From positions 5,022,001-5,086,000 of the forward strand of contig NZ_CP165734.1 of NCBI RefSeq assembly GCF_041200145.1: a stretch of DNA of 64,000 bases. Direction: 5' to 3'. Shown in pieces: positions 52,673 to 61,971 of this stretch; positions within the stretch are counted from its first letter, which is position 1, and each line of letters opens with the position of its first letter. A program made the position numbers and the translations under genes. Below the pieces are notes generated by a model. The model made no database searches, was not told the origin of the DNA, and worked only from the letters and a program-made list of their open reading frames with translations. The stretch is from Bradyrhizobium sp. LLZ17. Lineage in GTDB: Bacteria > Pseudomonadota > Alphaproteobacteria > Rhizobiales > Xanthobacteraceae.

Positions 52673-53808
52673 TTAGCGGCGGGCCGACACTTGTCCGCTC
52701 TCGACGTCAAACACCTCGCCAGCAGCGGCGATGTCGGCGAAGGCGGCCGGATCCGCGCCGGTCAGCCAGACCTGCGCGCCGAGCTTGCGCAGCTCGTCGA
52801 ACAGGGCCGTGCGGCGGTTCGGATCAAGATGGGCGACGACCTCGTCGAGCAGCAGCAGCGGCACGATGCCGGTCATCTCGGCGACCAGGGTCGCATGCGC
52901 CAGCACCAGCCCGATCAGCAGCGCCTTCTGCTCGCCGGTCGAGGCATCGCGCGCCGGCATGCCCTTCGGCGCGTAGATCACCTGCAGGTCGGTGAGATGC
53001 GGGCCGTCGGTGGTGCGGCCGGCGATGGCGTCGCGCGGGCGGTTGTCGCGCAGGATCTGGCGGTAGCGGTCCTCGACCGCGGTCGCGGTCTCCTCAAGCA
53101 GCGCGTTCTCCATCCAGCCGTCGAGCGCGATCTGCGCCGACGGAAACGCGGAGGCCTGCGCGCGCGCATTCAGCATGCCGGTCAATCGCGCCGCGGTCTG
53201 GCCGCGCGTTGCGGCGACGGCGACGGCGAGCTCCGCCGTCTCGCGCTCGATCGCATCACACCAATGGTCGTCGTAATTGCGCACCTCGAGCAGGCGGTTG
53301 CGCGAGCGCAAGGAGCGCTCGAGTGCGGAGATGCGGCTGGAATGCTCGCTGTCGATCGCAAGCACGAGGCGGTCGAAGAAGCGCCGCCGTTCCGACGCGC
53401 CGCCCATGAACAGCCCGTCCATCGCCGGCGTCAGCCAGACCATGCGGATATGGTCGCCGAAGCTCGTTGCCGAGTTCACCGGCTCGCGGTCGATGCGGCA
53501 GCGCCGGCTCACCGCATTGTCGGGTCGCGGGGGTCGATGCCGGTGCCGAGCGTGGCGAGCCCCAGCGCGCCCTCGACCTGGGCCGACACCGCCCAGGAGC
53601 CGTCACCCTGGTTGTCGGCGACGTCCTCCAGCGTTGCCCGCCGCAAGCCGCGTCCCGGCGACAGGAACGAGATCGCCTCGATGCAATTGGTCTTGCCCGC
53701 CCCGTTCGGCCCGACCAGCGCCACCATGTCAGCCGCCGTCTCGAGCCCCGCCGCCCGATAATTGCGAAAATGCGTCAGCGTCAGGCGATGAATGCGGGAG
53801 GGGGTCAT
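52673..53808 (-). pseudogene. recF: DNA replication and repair protein RecF, apparent -1 frameshift
   Basis: SMC-like ATPase that helps load RecA at gaps. The N-terminal part (MTPSRIHRLTLTHFRNYRAA, Walker A G33-PNGAGKT-40) runs to about 53509; the rest (VSRRCRIDREPVNSATSFGDHIRMVWLTPAMDGLFMG..) is in another frame. Adding one base at about 53520-53522 joins them as ..DPRDPDNAVSRRCRIDREPV, about 378 residues, the usual length. The C-terminal segments ASTGEQKALLIGLVLAHA (signature) and LLLDEVVAHLDPNRR (Walker B) are present. Likely a sequencing or assembly error. Confidence 0.93.
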
Positions 53809-53832
53809 ATCGGAACTGCGGCACGCTCTGAT

Positions 53833-53890
53833 CCCCTCTCCCCTTGTGGGAGAGGGTGGCGCCTCACGAAGTGAGGCGACGGGTGAGGGG
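53833..53890. repeat. CTCTCCC repeat, left arm flanking the DUF559 gene
   Basis: A 23-base block (CCCTCTCCCC..GGGAGAGGG), the small palindrome CGCCTCACGAAGTGAGGCG and GGGTGAGGGG, ending 4 bases past the DUF559 stop. The 23-base block reappears as its exact inverse at 54303-54325 and the GGGTGAGGGG as CCCCTCACCC at 54264-54273. Confidence 0.9.
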
Positions 53891-53894
53891 TATC

Positions 53895-54260
53895 TTACCG
53901 CCTGGCAAGCTTTGCAAGGATATCCTCCAATACAGAAGCGGGCTGCTGTAGCACGTCATTGTTCCAGTAACGCGCTATCGAGAAACCTTCGGCCGCGAGC
54001 ATAGCATCACGCGCTGTATCGCTTCGTGATTCTGCGTGCTGACTGCCGTCGATCTCGATCACAAGGCGCTTCTCGAAGCAGACGAAGTCGAGAATGTAAC
54101 TCTTGAACGGAACTTGTCGGCGAAGCTTGTAGGCGGACAACCGACGATCCCTGAGCAGGCGCCACATCGCGGCCTCCGCATCGGTCGGTTCGTGCCGCAT
54201 GTTCTTCGCGAACTGGCGGAGACGTTTTGGGACCGACCGATGGGATGGCTCCTGCGGCAC
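53895..54260 (-). CDS. DUF559 domain protein (PD-(D/E)xK nuclease-like)
   Basis: 121 residues from the GTG at 54260; a TTG at 54275 lies inside the flanking repeat. Core: PTDAEAAMWRLLRDRRLSAY, KLRRQVPFKSYILDFVCFEKRLVIEIDGSQH, ending FSIARYWNNDVLQQPASVLEDIL. The DFVC..LVIEIDGSQH pattern is the D-x(n)-E-x-D-G site seen in DUF559 and the Vsr-like nuclease superfamily. No Cys cluster typical of Vsr is seen. It is placed tightly between inverted repeat arms and interrupts the usual dnaN-recF adjacency. The biological role of DUF559 is not established. Confidence 0.85.
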   Translation of the reverse strand: MPQEPSHRSVPKRLRQFAKNMRHEPTDAEAAMWRLLRDRRLSAYKLRRQVPFKSYILDFVCFEKRLVIEIDGSQHAESRSDTARDAMLAAEGFSIARYWNNDVLQQPASVLEDILAKLARR

Positions 54261-54263
54261 TAA

Positions 54264-54325
54264 CCCCTCACCCAACCGAATGTGTATCCGCCAGCGGAGC
54301 AGCCCTCTCCCACAAGGGGAGAGGG
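54264..54325. repeat. CTCTCCC repeat, right arm flanking the DUF559 gene
   Basis: CCCCTCACCC, a short variable segment with TATCCGCCAGCGGAGCAG, then the exact inverse of the left arm's 23-base block. Together the arms make a large inverted repeat around the gene. Confidence 0.9.
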
Positions 54326-54388
54326 CGCAGTCATGCGCATCGCGCTTGTTTCTATAAGCAGGCTATGTTGGCGAGGGAGCACCTCCCC

Positions 54389-55507
54389 TCACACCCGCAT
54401 CGGCATCAGCACGTACAGCGCGCTCTTGTCGTCGCGGTCTTGCACCAGGGTCGGCGAGCCGGGGTCGGCGAGCCTGAGCGTTGCGACCTCGCCTTCGATC
54501 TGGGAGGCGATGTCGAGCAGATAGCGCGAGTTGAAACCGATATCGAGGGCGTCGGAGGCATATTCGACCTCGATCTCCTCGGTGGCGCTGCCGGAATCCG
54601 GATTGGTCACCGACAGCACCAGCTTGCCCGGCGACAGCGACAGTTTCACCGCACGGCCGCGTTCGCTGGAGATGGTGGAGACGCGGTCGACCGCGTTCTC
54701 GAAATCCTTCTTGTCGACCACGAGTTCCTTGTCGTTGCCCTGCGGGATGACGCGGCCGTAGTCAGGGAAGGTGCCGTCGATCAGTTTGGAGGTCAGCACC
54801 ACATTGCCGATGGTGAAGCGGATCTTGGCCTGCGACAGCTCGATGGTGACTTCGGCCTCGTTGTCCTCGATCAGGCGCTGCACCTCGCCGACGGTCTTGC
54901 GCGGCACGATCACCCCGGGCATGCCCTCGGCGCCCTTGGGCTGGACCAGATCGAGCTGGGCGAGGCGATGGCCGTCGGTGGCGACGCCGCGCAGGGTCGC
55001 GGCCTTCGCCGTGCCTGCGGCGTGCAGATAGATGCCGTTGAGATAATAGCGCGTCTCTTCAGTCGAGATCGCGAACTGGGTGCGGTCGATCAGCCGCTTG
55101 ACGTCCTTGGCGGCGAGCGAGAACGAGTGCGACATGTCGCCGGCGGCGAGATCCGGGAAATCATTTTCCGGCAGGGTCTGCAGCGTGAAGCGCGAGCGGC
55201 CGGCGCGGATTGCCAGCACGGCGCGGTCGCCGTCGGCCTCCAGCACGATCTGCGAGCCGTCGGGCAATTTGCGCACGATGTCGTAGAACATGTGTGCCGG
55301 CACCGTGGTGGAGCCCGCGGTCGCGGTCTCCGCCGGCAGCGTCTCCGTCACCTCGAGGTCGAGGTCGGTCGCCTTCAGCGACAATTTCGCGTTCTCGGCG
55401 CGGACCAGCACGTTGCCCAGGATCGGGATCGTGTTGCGGCGCTCCACCACGCGGTGGACATGGCCCAGCGATTTCAGGAGTTGCGCGCGTTCGACCGTAA
55501 CCTTCAT
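54389..55507 (-). CDS. dnaN: DNA polymerase III beta sliding clamp
   Basis: Processivity clamp of the replicase. 372 residues from the ATG at 55507 (MKVTVERAQLLKSLGHVHRVVERRNTIPILGNVLVRAE). Three clamp-domain repeats; conserved LEVTETLPAETATAGSTTVPAHMFYDIVRKLPDG, FTLQTLPENDFPDL, NGIYLHAAGT, TDGHRLAQLDL, GTFPDYGRVIP and the end ALYVLMPMRV, which shapes the peptide-binding cleft. Follows dnaA after a 383-base spacer. A longer upstream in-frame reading passes through repeat-like sequence and is rejected. Confidence 0.98.
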   Translation of the reverse strand: MKVTVERAQLLKSLGHVHRVVERRNTIPILGNVLVRAENAKLSLKATDLDLEVTETLPAETATAGSTTVPAHMFYDIVRKLPDGSQIVLEADGDRAVLAIRAGRSRFTLQTLPENDFPDLAAGDMSHSFSLAAKDVKRLIDRTQFAISTEETRYYLNGIYLHAAGTAKAATLRGVATDGHRLAQLDLVQPKGAEGMPGVIVPRKTVGEVQRLIEDNEAEVTIELSQAKIRFTIGNVVLTSKLIDGTFPDYGRVIPQGNDKELVVDKKDFENAVDRVSTISSERGRAVKLSLSPGKLVLSVTNPDSGSATEEIEVEYASDALDIGFNSRYLLDIASQIEGEVATLRLADPGSPTLVQDRDDKSALYVLMPMRV

Positions 55508-55753
55508 TGCACTACTCGCCCGATCCCCGAGAAAACTAAAGCGTTGGAAAGGCCGGGCGGCAGGATGCACACCACGGCGCCGAAGACCCCGACAGACCGG
55601 ATCATCCAGCCGATATGACCAAAGCCGCCAAGGTCGCGCAAGGTGGCGCGGATGGCCCCCGGATTCAAGGGATTGGGAGGTGGTTCCCCACGATTTACCG
55701 CTGTTTTCGTACCCAATCTCGATGCCTTCGTCGCAGGCACAGGCGCCTCTCCG
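55508..55753. other. dnaA-dnaN spacer, repeat-free part
   Basis: Of the 383 bases between dnaA and dnaN, this part has no supported gene or strong hairpin; the remainder is a palindromic repeat (55754-55839) and a short tail. It should hold the dnaN promoter if dnaN is not only read through from dnaA. Confidence 0.4.
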
Positions 55754-55839
55754 CGTCATGGCCGGGATTGTCCCGGCCATCCACGCCTTGCGCCGCCGTA
55801 CGAAGAACGTGGATGCCCGGGACAAGCCCGGGCATGACG
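55754..55839. repeat. palindromic repeat, TCATGGCCGGG family (copy 2)
   Basis: CGTCATGGCCGGGATTGTCC, CGGCCATCCACG, ACGTGGATGCCCGGGACAAG and CCCGGGCATGACG; matches 24879-24999. Between dnaN and dnaA. Confidence 0.8.
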
Positions 55840-55890
55840 ATCTTCCATGTCAATCGAGGTGCGGTCACCCGTGCGCGAAACGATAGGCGT

Positions 55891-57306
55891 TTATTCCTGA
55901 AGCTGGCGCTTCAGCGACTCGACCTCTTCCGACAGCGCGGTGTCCTTGCTGACCAGGGCCTCGATCTTGCGCACGGCGTGCAGCACCGTGGTGTGGTCGC
56001 GCCCGCCGAAGCGGCGGCCGATTTCCGGCAGGGAGCGCAAGGTCAGCGTCTTGGCGAGATACATGGCCACCTGGCGCGGACGGACCACGTTGGCGGTGCG
56101 GCGCGAGGACAAGAGGTCGGAGCGGCTGACATTATATTGCCGCGCCACGACGCGCTGGATATCCTCGATCTTGATCCGCTTCGGCTCCTGCGGCCGGATC
56201 AGGTCGCGCACCTCGTGCTCTGCCATCTCCAGCGTCACCGGCCGGTTGTTGAGCTTCGAGTGCGCGAGCAGACGGTTGATCGCGCCTTCGAGATCCCGGC
56301 CGTTATGGGTGATGGCGCGGGCCAGATAGGTCAGCACCTCCTCCGGCACCTCGAACGTCGCGTGATGGGCGCGAGCCGCCGCGACGCGCGACTTGAGGAT
56401 TCCGTGCCGCAGCTCTTCCCCGAGCGAGGCCATCTCGACCACCAGCCCGCCGGCAAGACGCGAGCGGACGCGATCGTCGAGGCTTTCGAGATCGGACGGC
56501 GGCCGGTCGGCCGCGATCACGACCTGACGGCCGGCGTCGATCAGCGCGTTCAGCGTGTGACAGAACTCCGCCTGCGTCGACTTGCCCTGGAGAAACTGAA
56601 GATCGTCGATCACCAGCACGTCGATGCCGCGCAGCGCTTCCTTGAAGGCGAGCGCCGTCTGCGTTTTCAGCGCGGCGACGAAGCCGTACATGAATTTTTC
56701 CGCGGTGAGATAGAGCACCTTGCGCTCGTTGCCGGAATTGCCGGCCCAGGTCACCGCCTGGAGCAGATGCGTCTTGCCGAGGCCAACGCCGGCATGGATG
56801 TAGAGCGGGTTGAACATCACGGCATCGCCGCGGCGGCCCTCCGCGACCTGGCGTGCCGCTGCATGGGCCAGCGTGTTGGAGCGGCCGACGACGAAGCTCG
56901 CAAAGGTCAGGCGCGGATCGAGCGGCGAGCCGCCGAGCGCATCATGATTGGCGGAGACCGGCGCGGTCGCAGTCGAGCGCAGCTCCGGCGCGGGGGCGCG
57001 GCGCACCTCGACCGGCGCGGGCACTTCCTTCTGCTGCGCGACCGGGCGCACCGCAGAGCGGACGGTGAGATCGATGCGATGCACTTCCGGCATCTCGGCC
57101 TGCCAGCACGTCAGCACGCGCTCGGCATAATGGGCCTGGATCCAGCTCTTGAGGAAACGCGTCGGCACCGAGAGACGCACGCTCTCTTCCTGCACGCCTT
57201 CGAGATCCATGCGGGCAAACCAGCTCGTATAAACGTCTTCGCCAACGCTCGTGCGCAGCCGACCCTTCACGCGTGACCAGCGATCCTGTTCCGGTGTTGT
57301 CATCAT
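55891..57306 (-). CDS. dnaA: chromosomal replication initiator protein DnaA
   Basis: AAA+ initiator that binds DnaA boxes and opens the origin. 471 residues, [37 protein letters not shown]. Domain I (1-85), variable domain II linker (about 86-125), AAA+ domain with Walker A G173-VGLGKT-179 and Walker B ([17 protein letters not shown]), and the C-terminal DNA-binding domain with signature [17 protein letters not shown]. It follows rpsT after a long leader, a common arrangement in alphaproteobacteria. Confidence 0.98.
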   Translation of the reverse strand: MMTTPEQDRWSRVKGRLRTSVGEDVYTSWFARMDLEGVQEESVRLSVPTRFLKSWIQAHYAERVLTCWQAEMPEVHRIDLTVRSAVRPVAQQKEVPAPVEVRRAPAPELRSTATAPVSANHDALGGSPLDPRLTFASFVVGRSNTLAHAAARQVAEGRRGDAVMFNPLYIHAGVGLGKTHLLQAVTWAGNSGNERKVLYLTAEKFMYGFVAALKTQTALAFKEALRGIDVLVIDDLQFLQGKSTQAEFCHTLNALIDAGRQVVIAADRPPSDLESLDDRVRSRLAGGLVVEMASLGEELRHGILKSRVAAARAHHATFEVPEEVLTYLARAITHNGRDLEGAINRLLAHSKLNNRPVTLEMAEHEVRDLIRPQEPKRIKIEDIQRVVARQYNVSRSDLLSSRRTANVVRPRQVAMYLAKTLTLRSLPEIGRRFGGRDHTTVLHAVRKIEALVSKDTALSEEVESLKRQLQE

Positions 57307-58480
57307 TTGAGAACTTTTCTTGAGAGATAAGGTTGCGTTGTGAGCGCCATCCAGGGTTCCCGCAAGGACCCTGCGATGGTGCGACCTCGAGCGATTCCAT
57401 CTGCGGGCATGGCTCGACCGTTCGGCGCGAATGCCGTGGTCAGATCAGCGATGTCAGAGATGGAGGGTCGCGAGGTCAGCGCGTACTCGGCGCCCCGTCA
57501 CGTGCGGGAGGCTGGAGGTCGGACGGAGTCAGAACGGCATCGTTGGAATGGGAAACTTGTTTCGTTACCGCGTTGAGTCCGTAAAACATGATACCTCCCC
57601 GTCCTGCCGTGATTTGCGCACGGCAAGGTCCTGCGTGTCCAAAAGACAACCGCGGCGTATTCATGTCGCGGATGCCTGCCCGTGTACTCCTCGTCCGCTC
57701 GGCTTGGTCCACCATGCGCGTCGGGATAGCTTCGCGACGTCTCTCGTTTGCGCTTGGCGCGAGCGGGATGCACGAGATCCCGCTTGGAGACGTTCAGACA
57801 AAGAGCTGCCCTTCCCATATTGCTATGGGTTCTGTTCGACGATCACATGTTGAAGCGCCGCCTACGTGCACACCGCCGCCGATTTGCACGCTCGCCCCGT
57901 TTCCGATACCGCGCTGGTCTCAAGATCGTGGGCGCCGCTGACGACTTAAGGAATACACTATGCGCAAAGACTCGCAACGAAATTGATTCACACTTGAGGC
58001 GTCAAAAAACTTGACCTGGGTTAACGCCGCGCACGAGTTGTTCACAGGCTTGAGAGCAACGTTTTGAATCAGCGCACAGAATCGAACAACGAACGCGTTG
58101 TGTGACAAATCTCGAACGCCGGCCAAAAATATTTTACAAAACCTTCACGCGGGTGCCGCGTCGGCTCATTTTCCAAATGCTTCTCGTCACTATGTGGATA
58201 AGTGATTATCGAAGCACCGTTTTTTGAGTCTCGTTTCGGAGGGTAACTCCACTGCAATGCGCGTTCCGGTAAACTACGGTGTGCAAAACTTGCACGCGCA
58301 AATTGCAGTTGAACGCGCCGCGCAAAAGTTTTTGCGCAGCGCACGCGGTGTTTCCGGTCGCGCAAAGTCAGCACCGGTAAAATTACGGAGTGCACTCACG
58401 CGCAACGACGGATCATCAACACTAGCCGTTCGTCGAAGGGCTGAATTCATCATACCGCGTCCGTGATTGTGACGGGCAAC
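57307..58480 (-). promoter_or_regulatory. dnaA upstream region, candidate regulatory or origin segment
   Basis: 1.28 kb between rpsT and dnaA without a supported gene. The half nearer rpsT (about 57940-58440) is richer in A and T than the surroundings. It contains a perfect DnaA box at 58193-58201, near-matches TTGTTCACA (58038-58046) and TGATTCACA (57984-57992), an AAAAATATTTTAC stretch near 58125, and palindromes GTGCAA/TTGCAC (58281-58295) and GCGCAAAA/TTTTGCGC (58320-58337). It must hold the dnaA promoter. Whether it is the chromosomal origin is uncertain, since alphaproteobacterial origins are often next to hemE. Confidence 0.55.
58193..58201. promoter_or_regulatory. perfect DnaA box (TGTGGATAA)
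   Basis: Exact reverse complement of TTATCCACA, the consensus DnaA-binding site, about 890 bases upstream of the dnaA start. Confidence 0.75.
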
Positions 58481-58505
58481 AAAAAAGCCCGGCGAGATGC
58501 CGGGC
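58481..58505 (-). terminator. rho-independent terminator after rpsT
   Basis: On the minus strand: stem GCCCGGC / GCCGGGC with an ATCTC loop, followed by six U, about 80 bases after the rpsT stop. It would insulate dnaA from rpsT transcription. Confidence 0.92.
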
Positions 58506-58582
58506 TGTTTCATGATTGCGATCATCGATCGGTCGATCGACGGTTTCGCCAGCTTTGCCTGCCGAATGGTTCGGCGAGCTTG

Positions 58583-58849
58583 TTACTTGGCGAGCTTGGC
58601 GATCTGCGCGGTGAGCCGCGAGACTTTGCGGCTGGCATTGTTCTTGTGAATGATGTTGCGCTGTGCGGCGCGCATCAGAGCGGGCTCGGCATTCGCCAGC
58701 GCCGTGACGGCGGCGGCGCGATCGCCGGTCTTGATGGCTTCCTCGACAGTGCGCACGGCGCCGCGCATCTGGGTGCGGCGCGACTTGTTGACGGCGGTGC
58801 GGCGGGCAATCTTGCGCGTCGCTTTCTTGGCGGAAGTGGTGTTGGCCAT
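58583..58849 (-). CDS. rpsT: 30S ribosomal protein S20
   Basis: 88 residues, [43 protein letters not shown].., ending [16 protein letters not shown]. Helical, basic, binds 16S rRNA. A single-gene unit with its own terminator, upstream of dnaA as in many alphaproteobacteria. Confidence 0.97.
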   Translation of the reverse strand: MANTTSAKKATRKIARRTAVNKSRRTQMRGAVRTVEEAIKTGDRAAAVTALANAEPALMRAAQRNIIHKNNASRKVSRLTAQIAKLAK

Positions 58850-59284
58850 GGTCTAAATGTCCTCTGCGGGTACCGGTCGCATCTTGATCGGGTGGCGCCG
58901 GCTGCTTGACCGCGAAATCGACGCTCGGAATTAGGGTGTTCGGCGCAAGGCTTGTGGCGTACCAAGGCTTGTTGCGTAGCAAGGCTTGTTACGTACAAGG
59001 CCGTTCCGGGAGCATCAGCGGCGGCCTTGCGGCCACCCCTGGAGACTCGAAGAGCCTCCGACTGCTCAAAGAACAGCGGCGGCAGGATTGCGCCCGCCGC
59101 CAGTTGGCGCCCTTATAGAGGGGGTCTGGGGCACCGTCAACGCTTTCCGGGCCACCAAAACAGCCTCTTGGCGCTCCGAATGGCGGCCGTAACGCCCTGA
59201 TGAGGTTGAATTTCTGCCGTCCCCCGGCTATTGGCTGGCGGCGTTTTGCGGGTCGTCCGACCGGACGACCATAGAGGGTAGGGC
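58850..59284. other. 435-base divergent spacer rpsT / small membrane protein
   Basis: Contains the short tandem repeat array 58946-59001 and presumably both promoters. No supported gene was seen. Confidence 0.5.
58946..59001. repeat. tandem repeat of about 17 bases, three and a half copies
   Basis: Units CAAGGCTTGTGGCGTAC, CAAGGCTTGTTGCGTAG and CAAGGCTTGTTACGTA, then a partial CAAGGC. About 100 bases upstream of rpsT on its promoter side. Confidence 0.8.
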
Positions 59285-59602
59285 ATGATCCGCGGCTTTT
59301 TCCGACTGATTGGGCTGTTGCTGCTGGCCGGCGGGTTCATCTTCATGGTCTATGACGGTGCGCGCTGGGTGGCTGACCAGAGCCTCCGGTTCACCCGGTT
59401 TGGCCAGTTCTGGAACGACATCAATCAGGCCAGCCAGTCCGCATTCCGGACCTGGGTCGAGGCCAAGGCGCCCTGGCTCTGGACATCGGTGATCCGCCTG
59501 GTGCTGGACCAGCCGGTTTTCGCCGTCCTCGGCATTCTGGGCATCCTGTTGATGATCCTGTTCCGCCCGCGCAAGCCTCTGATCGGCTATTCGCGCGACT
59601 AG
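59285..59602 (+). CDS. small inner-membrane protein of unknown function
   Basis: 105 residues, MIRGFFRLIGLLLLAGGFIFMVYDG; two hydrophobic segments (about 5-24 and 77-95, VFAVLGILGILLMILF) with a soluble middle (SLRFTRFGQFWNDINQASQSAFRTWVEAKAPW). The ATG at 59285 follows a GAGGGTAGGG ribosome region. No known domain recognised. Upstream of msrA on the same strand, 139 bases apart. Confidence 0.75.
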   Translation: MIRGFFRLIGLLLLAGGFIFMVYDGARWVADQSLRFTRFGQFWNDINQASQSAFRTWVEAKAPWLWTSVIRLVLDQPVFAVLGILGILLMILFRPRKPLIGYSRD

Positions 59603-59741
59603 GCCCGCTCGGCGGCGTAACGGGGCTGCGCCTGCCAACGTAAATGCCTATATTCCCACTTCATCGCGAGCACGCCGCCTGAGCCCTTGGCTTTAGGATA
59701 TCGACTTGGGCGACGGACGGCTCGTTTCGGAGATCCGACCC

Positions 59742-60398
59742 ATGCTGTTCATGCGCAAGACCACCGCATTGCCGAGCGCCACGGAAGCGCTGCCGGGCCG
59801 TGCGCAAGCCATCCCGACCGCGACCACTCACTTCGTCAATGGCGCGAAGCTGCAGCCGCCTTATCCCGCCGGCCTCGAGCAGGCCGTATTCGGGCTCGGT
59901 TGCTTCTGGGGCGCCGAGCGCAAATTCTGGGAGCTCGGCGACGGCATTTACGCCACCGCTGTCGGCTATGCCGGCGGTCACACGCCGAACCCGACCTATG
60001 AGGAGACCTGCTCGGGCCGCACCGGCCACACCGAAGTGGTGCTGGTCGTGTTCGATCCCAAGAAGATCTCCTACGAGACGCTCCTGAAGACGTTCTGGGA
60101 GAGCCACAACCCGACCCAGGGCATGCGTCAGGGCAACGACGTCGGCACGCAATACCGAAGCGCGATCTACACTTACTCCGACGCGCAGAAGAAAGCGGCT
60201 GACGCATCGAAGGCGGCCTATCAGAAGGCGCTCGCCGCAAAGGGCCTTGGCGCCATCACCACCGAGATCGCGCCCGCCGGTCCGTTCTACTTCGCCGAGG
60301 ACTATCATCAGCAATATCTGGCGAAGAATCCCGCCGGCTATTGCGGCCTCGGCGGCACCGGCGTGTCGTGTCCCATCGGTGTGGGCGTGAGCGCGTAA
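59742..60398 (+). CDS. msrA: peptide-methionine (S)-S-oxide reductase MsrA
   Basis: Repairs S-methionine sulfoxide. 218 residues from the ATG at 59742 ([19 protein letters not shown]), GGAG 9 bases before. The active-site [15 protein letters not shown] holds the catalytic Cys54; downstream [42 protein letters not shown] and [14 protein letters not shown] are typical. C-terminal [14 protein letters not shown] holds recycling cysteines. A start 12 codons upstream is possible but weaker. Confidence 0.95.
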   Translation: MLFMRKTTALPSATEALPGRAQAIPTATTHFVNGAKLQPPYPAGLEQAVFGLGCFWGAERKFWELGDGIYATAVGYAGGHTPNPTYEETCSGRTGHTEVVLVVFDPKKISYETLLKTFWESHNPTQGMRQGNDVGTQYRSAIYTYSDAQKKAADASKAAYQKALAAKGLGAITTEIAPAGPFYFAEDYHQQYLAKNPAGYCGLGGTGVSCPIGVGVSA

Positions 60399-60417
60399 GC
60401 CAACCACGAACTCGCTG

Positions 60418-60554
60418 CACCTCTCCCGCTTGCGGGAGAGGTCGCATTGCATCGATAGATGCAATGCGGGTGAGGGCTTTCTCCTCTGGGAGAGTCTCTC
60501 TGCGGAAGCACCCTCTCCCCAACCCTCCCCCGCATGCGGGGGAGGGAGCGCACC
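60418..60554. repeat. palindromic repeat, CTCTCCC family (copy 5)
   Basis: CACCTCTCCCGCTTGCGGGAG, a perfect 10-bp hairpin GCATTGCATC/GATGCAATGC, GGGTGAGGGCTTTCTCC, then CACCCTCTCCCCAACCC and a second GC hairpin CCTCCCCCGCATGCGGG. Starts 19 bases after the msrA stop, mirroring the copy after katG. Confidence 0.85.
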
Positions 60555-60655
60555 ATGCGCGTTGCCCGCATCGTCGCACCTCGCCCCCCTCTCAACCCTT
60601 TGTTAACCATACCGGGTGCATCACTGAACCTGTCTCGTTTCGAGGGATGGCTCAG

Positions 60656-61390
60656 GTGCCGGTTGCACGCGCGTTTCGATGGTCGATCCTGGCAGCGTCC
60701 GCCGCGCTGACCCTTGGCGGCTGCATGCAGACCGCCGGCCCCGTCGCCATGGTGCAGCCGCGCCCCGATCTTGATTCCATCGCCTATGGCCAGCCCTACA
60801 GCGCGCCGCGGCCGGTCGTCATCGCCGACGGTGGCGGTGCCATCAGCGCGCTGCGCAATTCCTTTGCTTCGGGTCCGGAGCCCATGCCGGTCGCCTATGC
60901 CGCGCCGATGGGCGGGCCGGTTCGTTATGACGCCTCCTATCACCTCGATGCCGGCGACAAGCTGCGCGTCGTAGTCTACGGCCAGGAAGGTCTCACCAAC
61001 AGCTACGCCATCGATGCCGGCGGCTCCATCACCATGCCGCTGATCGGCGGCGTGCCGGCGCGCGGCCGCACCCCTGCGGGTCTTGCCGGCGAAATCGCGG
61101 CGCGCCTGCGCAACGGCTATATCCGCGAGCCTTCGGTGGCGGTGGAGATCGAATCCTATCGGCCGTTCTTCATCCTCGGCGAAGTCGCAGCCCCCGGCCA
61201 ATATCCTTATGTGCCCAACATGACGGTCGAAAGCGCAGTCGCGATCGCCGGCGGCTTTTCGCCGCGCGCCAAGCGCGACGTCGTCACCGTCACCCACGCC
61301 GAAGCCGGCGGCTCCATGCGCGCCATCGTTCCGCTCGGCACCCCCGTCAGCCCCGGCGACACCGTGTTCGTCGGCGAGCGCTGGTTTTAA
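60656..61390 (+). CDS. polysaccharide export lipoprotein (Wza/BexD-like)
   Basis: 244 residues from the GTG at 60656 ([22 protein letters not shown]), chosen because GAGGG is 9 bases before it and directly adjoins the alternative ATG at 60647. The lipobox LTLGGC gives an outer-membrane lipoprotein signal. Poly-export domain: [45 protein letters not shown], then an SLBB-like part ([30 protein letters not shown]). Shorter than E. coli Wza (379). No other polysaccharide genes are adjacent. Confidence 0.88.
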   Translation: MPVARAFRWSILAASAALTLGGCMQTAGPVAMVQPRPDLDSIAYGQPYSAPRPVVIADGGGAISALRNSFASGPEPMPVAYAAPMGGPVRYDASYHLDAGDKLRVVVYGQEGLTNSYAIDAGGSITMPLIGGVPARGRTPAGLAGEIAARLRNGYIREPSVAVEIESYRPFFILGEVAAPGQYPYVPNMTVESAVAIAGGFSPRAKRDVVTVTHAEAGGSMRAIVPLGTPVSPGDTVFVGERWF

Positions 61391-61408
61391 CGCTCTCCTC
61401 GCGTTGCT

Positions 61409-61891
61409 TCACCGCCTGAAATCAAGCCTCCCGTTCGGAAAACATCCGTCGATGCGCGTGCTGTCGACCACGAGGCCGATCCATGGCCGCATGATCGCGG
61501 GATTGGTCAGGTTGATATATTTCCCGATCAGAGAATTGCCGCTCTCTCGCGCGGCATCGATCAGCCCGTGCCTTCGGCCGCCGTTCCAATCGAATCGCAG
61601 ATAGATCCGTTCGCAGACGACGCGGATTTCCGCGCGACCTGGCTTCCATTGATCCGCTGTATCGCCGGCCATGGTCGGATCGGCGCCGCCGTTCCAGCGG
61701 CTGGTCCAGGCGCCTTCGAGCGGATCGGACAGCGCCGGAATGTTTGCCCAATGCGCCGCATTGGCATCGGCGGCATCGCCGGCCAGCGTGGCGGTTATGG
61801 CATAGTGCATGACTGCGGAATCGCCCGGCGCCGGCACATCCATGGTGCCGAACGGGTTGCGAATGAGGATGTTGGTATTGGCCTGCTGCAT
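61409..61891 (-). CDS. conserved protein of unknown function
   Basis: 160 residues, MQQANTNILIRNPFGTMDVPAPGDSAVMHYAITATLAGDAADANAAHW.., ending RPWIGLVVDSTRIDGCFPNGRLDFRR. GGAG lies 6 bases before the ATG. No membrane segment or known motif; beta-rich and globular. Not recognised. Convergent with the export lipoprotein, 18 bases apart. Confidence 0.7.
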   Translation of the reverse strand: MQQANTNILIRNPFGTMDVPAPGDSAVMHYAITATLAGDAADANAAHWANIPALSDPLEGAWTSRWNGGADPTMAGDTADQWKPGRAEIRVVCERIYLRFDWNGGRRHGLIDAARESGNSLIGKYINLTNPAIMRPWIGLVVDSTRIDGCFPNGRLDFRR

Positions 61892-61971
61892 GACGCTCTC
61901 CCGGCGTGAACTGGCTTGATCGGCCAGCTCTATCGCCGCGCGTCATGGTGTAGCCACCCGATTCCTGCTCT

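Noticed and set aside
54227..55618. 463-codon open frame on the plus strand
   Set aside because: Antisense shadow of dnaN.
55615..57276. 553-codon open frame on the plus strand
   Set aside because: Antisense shadow of dnaA and part of a palindromic repeat; no family resemblance.
57431..57941. several 80-140-codon frames between dnaA and rpsT
   Set aside because: No ribosome sites, no homology recognised and composition unlike the flanking genes; treated as non-coding.
58946..59001. possible CRISPR array
   Set aside because: Units are directly adjacent without spacers and there are no cas genes; it is a simple tandem repeat.
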